In this document: positions 5,812 to 10,004 of the stretch, piece after piece
How the letters are laid out: each line of letters begins with the position of its first letter
Numbering within the stretch: the first letter of the stretch is position 1
Assembly: GCA_001412425.1 (NCBI GenBank)
Contig: LKUH01000197.1
Coordinates: 1-10,004, forward strand
Direction: 5' to 3'
Source: Candidatus Cloacimonas sp. SDB
GTDB taxonomy: Bacteria; Cloacimonadota; Cloacimonadia; Cloacimonadales; TCS61
Length of the DNA stretch: 10,004 nucleotides
The notes under the pieces: model-generated
Databases searched by the model: none
What the model was told of the DNA's origin: nothing
The model's input: only the letters and a program-made list of their open reading frames with translations
Position numbers and translations under genes: made by a program

Positions 5812-8800
5812 TTAATCAAAAATTATATTGAAAGAGGTGCCGATTTTCTGTTGTAAATTAATATCAAAACTGCCTTTCAACTGTTGAATAGCCCATAAGC
5901 GGACAAGTTTGAGACCTACGGCGCTTGATTTTTCAAAATCGAAATCTTTTGGAAAACCAATCCCATTATCGCTGACTGTTAGCATATATTTATTTGTTTC
6001 TTTGATCAGGTCAATTTTAATAGTGTTTTCATAGAAACTCTTTCTTTTCCTGGGAAAAGCGTACTTTATGCTGTTGGAGACCAGTTCGTGAATGATCAGA
6101 CCGCAGGGAATAGCTTTTTCCAGCGGCAATTTAATGTTTTTGGCATTGATCCGCATTGAAACAAGTTTTTTACTTCCTACTTTCTTACCTATAGTTTGCG
6201 AAAGAAGCTGCAGATATTTCTGGAAATGGATTATTTTTTCAGCTTGGGAATTTATAGCCAACTGCAGCATAATTGAGATAACTTCAGCTCTTTCCTGAAT
6301 ATCATTCAGCAGAATTTGATTCTGGACCGGAGAAGAAAAATCAGGGTTTTCCTCAATAAGATAAGTTATAACCTTAAGATGATCCTCCAGTGCTCTACCA
6401 TTTTCTCCGGTAAGGTCATCAGGGATTTCTTTAACCACAGTCTTTTCAGTTTCAGAGATTGCGGTTTTGAAGCGATTGAGATCGTAAACAATACCCAAAA
6501 GATGAACTGCTTTATCCTGCTCAAAATAGGTCTGAGTCCGCAATCTTACTATTTTTTCGTTATTCTTCATATCCAGGATCTTTAAATCAAGTTCCTGCTC
6601 TTTATCGCCTTGCTTAACTTTTTTCAGGAAATCGGAAAATTCAGTTTCGCTATCTGGATGGATCAGATCTTTGAAAATTTCCAGGCTGAAGTCTAATTCA
6701 GATTTTTGCTCTTCTTTAAATCCCATGATCCTGAAAAAACCATTCGAACACTGAAGTTTATTGGAATTAATATCCCATTCCCAGACTCCAATACCGGACA
6801 TACTGATCAGGTCTTCCAGTTTTTTCTGCTGTTGCAGCAGCTGAATTTCATCTTCTTTCCTGCGGTTCAATTCTTCCCTGATAAGTTCCAGTTGATTAGT
6901 GAGATCAGTAGTATCAAATACATCCTGGAAGCAAATGACTCTAAACTTCTTTCCTTTTCCAGTTGTAAAAGTTGAAATAAATAAATTTTTTCTGATCAGG
7001 GATTTATCTGTTCTCAATAATTCGATTTCCTGCTGCCAATCTTTATCTTCAGCAGGATGATCTTGAAAGAGCTTTTGCATCGCCTTTTTGTTATGATCGT
7101 TCAGAAGTTCCATAAGATCTTTATTCAAAAGCTCTTTATAGTCTTTCAGTTCCAGAAGTTCCGCACTTTTACGATTGGCGAAAACGACCTTCAATTCTGG
7201 ATCTGTAACCAATAAAGCATTGCTTAGAGAGTGCAGGGAATCTGAAAAGAACTGAATTTGAGCTGATGTATTTTCTAATTCGGACAAATCTCGTAAAACA
7301 CCTACCATGGAAACAGTTTTGCCGTCTTTTAAAACCGGTGCTTCCCTTACTTCTACCGGAAAATAGGAGCCATCAGTTTTTTCTAATTCAATTCGGTTAC
7401 TTTGGGCTGGAATGCCGCTTTTTAAGGCCTTTTCTGCCATTTCAAGTGAAATTTTGTTCCGGGGATTTTTCGCCAGTAGAGCGGACCACTTGATATCTTC
7501 GGCATCATCTGGGATCTGCAGCATTTTTCTGAATTCTTTACTCATATAAGTTAAAATGAAGTCAGGTGAATAAGCATAAACAGCAGAAGGAGTTGCTGCA
7601 AAGTAGTTTCTCAGCTGCTTTTCACCGGCAAGTTTTTCTCTTTCTTTTAGTTGGGTGATCTCTTCGATAATTAGCATGGTGTTTTCTTGATCAAGGGATA
7701 CGATCTCAATTTTCAGCCAGAAGATTTTTTTATCGCTGCTGACCTTAAGTTCCCGTTTACAGCTTGATCCTGAAGTTCTGCATTCCGATAAACCTTGCTT
7801 AATATAAGTAAAATTTTCTGCAGAAAAAACCGAATTCAGATTTTTCCCTGCCAGTTTTTCCTGGAAGACAGAAATTTCTGACAATGAATGCGAGATTGAT
7901 TGTCTGATTTTATCCTGTTTATCGATCACTAAAACCGCAAAGGGTAGTTTTTTCAAGAATTGATCAAATTCAGCCTCTTTCTGCTCCATCTTATGTAGCA
8001 GATTTTTCTGCTGTGAGACATCATTTATGAAGAGATAAACTTCTTCTTCCCTGCCTGCCCGGTTTTCCTGGCAGTGGGCATTTATTTCCACCCAGATACT
8101 TTTTCCATCCTTCGTTATCAGATCTCTCTGGTAGGTAACGGTTTTTCCTTTGGCGGAAATTTCCTGGAAATATGTTTCTTCTTTCTCCAGTTCATCTGCT
8201 GAAGGTATCGTTTTACTCCAATCCAAGGCTGTCATTTCGTCGTCATTGTATCCTGTCAGTTTCTGGAAAGCAGCATTATAATTTAGTAATTTCATATCTC
8301 TGGAAAGAGAAACAAAAGGCTGAGCAGAATCGGAGATGATCTTTTCGAACTTAGCAATGAGTTTCAGCTTTTGAGACAGCTCCGTTTCTTTAGTTATCTG
8401 CTCGGTCACATCTAAAACAATACCGTTAATGCAGCTTTTCTGATTTGATTTTACTGTGGAAAAAACGAGATAGATTCTGATAAATTTTGCAGAACCGTTT
8501 TTACCTGTTAATTCAAAAACCTGATCCTGAGTATTTATTTGATCAGATTTCTGCTGCAGTTTATTTAAGATATTTTGATATATTTTTTCAGGTAAATTAC
8601 TGAAGAGAGTTTTCAGGTCATCGGTTTTATCCGTTTCCAGAAGGTCGAAAAGAACTTCATTGCTGAACTCCAGTTTTACCTGATTCGTTGCAGTATCAGT
8701 CAATCTTGCCCGGAAAACACCGAATTTATGTAATCCCTGTATGAAAGCTTTATATTCGGACAGATCAAGGGCAAGATCTGCAATTTTATGATCAACTGTT

Positions 8801-10004
8801 TTTTCCAGGTTCAGGGTTTTGATCTGCAATTCCTGATCAATCAGCTTTTTGTCTGAAATATTGACCCAAAAACTGTTAATACCTCTAATTTCACCCTGTT
8901 CATTACGGAAAGGATAAGCATAATGGAGGACGTTGATCTTTTTCTTTCGGGAATCATGTATCTGTTGTTGAAAACTGATCAGGTTTTTACCCTGTAGAAC
9001 CTGCTTCAAGCTTTCCACTAATTCACTTTTTTCGGGATCAAAATCTGCCGGAACAAGTTTATTCAGATCTTTATCAGCAATATTCAGCAGCTTCAGAGCA
9101 GCTGGATTCAGGTATTGAAAATTCAAGTCAGTATCAAATGTAAGATAGGGAAGCGGACAATTTTCTACACTGTTCTCATATCTTTCCAGAACCTCATGAT
9201 ATTTATTTTCCAATTCTATACTATTGGTGATCTCTTCCGTAATAAAAATAACTGAATTTTCAGTATTATATATCATCTGTGCTGAATACCAGTAAGATGT
9301 TTCCTCAATTTCCGTACTGAACCTGAAATTGATATTTTTTGCTTTTTTCAGACATTCCTGCAGAGAAGACAGCACATTTTCTGCGGCTTTTTTTGTATAA
9401 AGCTGATAGATTGTTTTACCTGTCAAACTTTCATCATTAATAAATTTATCTGTAGCAGTGAAGCTAAGAACTGCTTTAATATTACCGTTTTGATCAAGTT
9501 CCAGAACATTTTCCGGCAGGCTGGATAAAATTTTGAGCAGATCTCTTTCAGATTTTTGCAGAGTATTAACAACTTCAATTTCAGCCGTATTGTCATAAGC
9601 GAAAATCAGATATGTCTGCTGTTCTCCAGCAGGACAGGGATCAATGACCTGCTGGATATTGATCTTTTCGCCGTTAGCTCTGATAAGTTGTTTATGATAT
9701 CTCTGGTGTGATTTCAGTTTGAGCATCTGCTGCAGGATTTCCTCTTCCGCTTCCAGCCCTTCTTCAGCTGTAAGAATATCCTGCCAGTTATCCGCTTTCA
9801 GAAGTTCACTTTCCCGGTAACCGGTCAACTCACAAAAAGCGGCATTAACCTTAAGCAGTTTCCCGGAAGAAGCGCTTATGGCACAGGGAAGTGATAACTC
9901 ATTCATCATCAGAGAAGCTTCTTTAAGCTGCTGAAGGTCTTCCAGTAAAGCCTGCTCATTATTTTTCAATTCTGTAATATCAAACATTATCCCATTCAAA
10001 AAAG
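5812..10004 (-). CDS. Multi-PAS sensor histidine kinase, HisKA_2/HATPase type (N-terminus outside window)
   Basis: This is the C-terminal 1,395-plus residues of a very large sensor kinase (numbered from codon 9999-9997). The reading frame stays open to the window edge, and the first visible residues (FLNGIMFDITE) are the end of a PAS/PAC domain, so the start lies outside. Nine further PAS domains follow, at about 25-145, 150-262, 265-390, 415-540, 545-668, 672-785, 790-912, 915-1040 and 1062-1180, several ending in the usual G-x-x-x-D-(I/V/L)-(T/S) strand (GIVLDVTE 526-533, GVLRDLSE 900-907). No membrane segment is visible, so this part is cytoplasmic. The C-terminus has a HisKA_2-like dimerisation region (about 1199-1270) and a HATPase domain with N-box HELVSNSIKYAFP (1304-1316), G1 DNGIGFP (1344-1350), G2 VGLKLV (1361-1366) and GTSFNIIF at the end. 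The expected H-box HHRVKNN is replaced by GRALEDH (1201-1207). No receiver domain is attached and no response regulator lies nearby. The gene ends with TAA at 5814-5812. Confidence 0.88.
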   Translation of the reverse strand, partial: FLNGIMFDITELKNNEQALLEDLQQLKEASLMMNELSLPCAISASSGKLLKVNAAFCELTGYRESELLKADNWQDILTAEEGLEAEEEILQQMLKLKSHQRYHKQLIRANGEKINIQQVIDPCPAGEQQTYLIFAYDNTAEIEVVNTLQKSERDLLKILSSLPENVLELDQNGNIKAVLSFTATDKFINDESLTGKTIYQLYTKKAAENVLSSLQECLKKAKNINFRFSTEIEETSYWYSAQMIYNTENSVIFITEEITNSIELENKYHEVLERYENSVENCPLPYLTFDTDLNFQYLNPAALKLLNIADKDLNKLVPADFDPEKSELVESLKQVLQGKNLISFQQQIHDSRKKKINVLHYAYPFRNEQGEIRGINSFWVNISDKKLIDQELQIKTLNLEKTVDHKIADLALDLSEYKAFIQGLHKFGVFRARLTDTATNQVKLEFSNEVLFDLLETDKTDDLKTLFSNLPEKIYQNILNKLQQKSDQINTQDQVFELTGKNGSAKFIRIYLVFSTVKSNQKSCINGIVLDVTEQITKETELSQKLKLIAKFEKIISDSAQPFVSLSRDMKLLNYNAAFQKLTGYNDDEMTALDWSKTIPSADELEKEETYFQEISAKGKTVTYQRDLITKDGKSIWVEINAHCQENRAGREEEVYLFINDVSQQKNLLHKMEQKEAEFDQFLKKLPFAVLVIDKQDKIRQSISHSLSEISVFQEKLAGKNLNSVFSAENFTYIKQGLSECRTSGSSCKRELKVSSDKKIFWLKIEIVSLDQENTMLIIEEITQLKEREKLAGEKQLRNYFAATPSAVYAYSPDFILTYMSKEFRKMLQIPDDAEDIKWSALLAKNPRNKISLEMAEKALKSGIPAQSNRIELEKTDGSYFPVEVREAPVLKDGKTVSMVGVLRDLSELENTSAQIQFFSDSLHSLSNALLVTDPELKVVFANRKSAELLELKDYKELLNKDLMELLNDHNKKAMQKLFQDHPAEDKDWQQEIELLRTDKSLIRKNLFISTFTTGKGKKFRVICFQDVFDTTDLTNQLELIREELNRRKEDEIQLLQQQKKLEDLISMSGIGVWEWDINSNKLQCSNGFFRIMGFKEEQKSELDFSLEIFKDLIHPDSETEFSDFLKKVKQGDKEQELDLKILDMKNNEKIVRLRTQTYFEQDKAVHLLGIVYDLNRFKTAISETEKTVVKEIPDDLTGENGRALEDHLKVITYLIEENPDFSSPVQNQILLNDIQERAEVISIMLQLAINSQAEKIIHFQKYLQLLSQTIGKKVGSKKLVSMRINAKNIKLPLEKAIPCGLIIHELVSNSIKYAFPRKRKSFYENTIKIDLIKETNKYMLTVSDNGIGFPKDFDFEKSSAVGLKLVRLWAIQQLKGSFDINLQQKIGTSFNIIFD

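Overview
This is an AT-rich bacterial window in which every supportable gene lies on the minus strand. The best guess for the source is an uncultured member of the FCB group, most likely Candidatus Cloacimonadota. Three things point there. The secreted protease ends in a FlgD/Por-secretion-tail type domain with a YPNPFNP motif. There is an LVIVD-repeat lipoprotein of a kind common in that group. Every gene start has a clear purine-rich Shine-Dalgarno sequence, which argues against typical Bacteroidota. This placement is inference; the window contains no rRNA or other marker gene.

Reading in the direction of transcription (high to low coordinates), the window opens inside a very large multi-PAS sensor histidine kinase (10004 to 5812; its N-terminus lies outside). 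It has nine recognisable PAS domains and the tail of a tenth, then a HisKA_2-like dimerisation region and a well-preserved HATPase domain. The phosphoacceptor H-box looks degenerate. A short gap holds a candidate terminator overlapping a candidate promoter.

Next comes a compact three-gene cluster: a GNAT acetyltransferase (5568 to 5137), a PLP-dependent racemase of the alanine/ornithine racemase family (5127 to 4030), and a 62-residue protein of unknown function (4040 to 3852). The spacing is 9 bases between the first two and an 11-base overlap between the last two, so the three are very probably co-transcribed and translationally coupled. The cluster probably acts on a free amino acid or a D-amino acid; the substrate cannot be read from the sequence.

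After about 200 bases there is a secreted M6-family metalloprotease with C-terminal accessory and sorting domains (3653 to 1332). A 313-base AT-rich gap follows, then an LVIVD-repeat lipoprotein (1018 to 23). A further gene appears to begin at the very edge (ATG at 8 to 6). The protease and the lipoprotein are both cell-envelope or extracellular proteins, but nothing ties them functionally to the racemase cluster or the kinase. No tRNA, rRNA, mobile element, CRISPR array or riboswitch was recognised. The nearest thing to a novel system is the racemase / acetyltransferase / small-protein cluster, together with the unusual kinase beside it.
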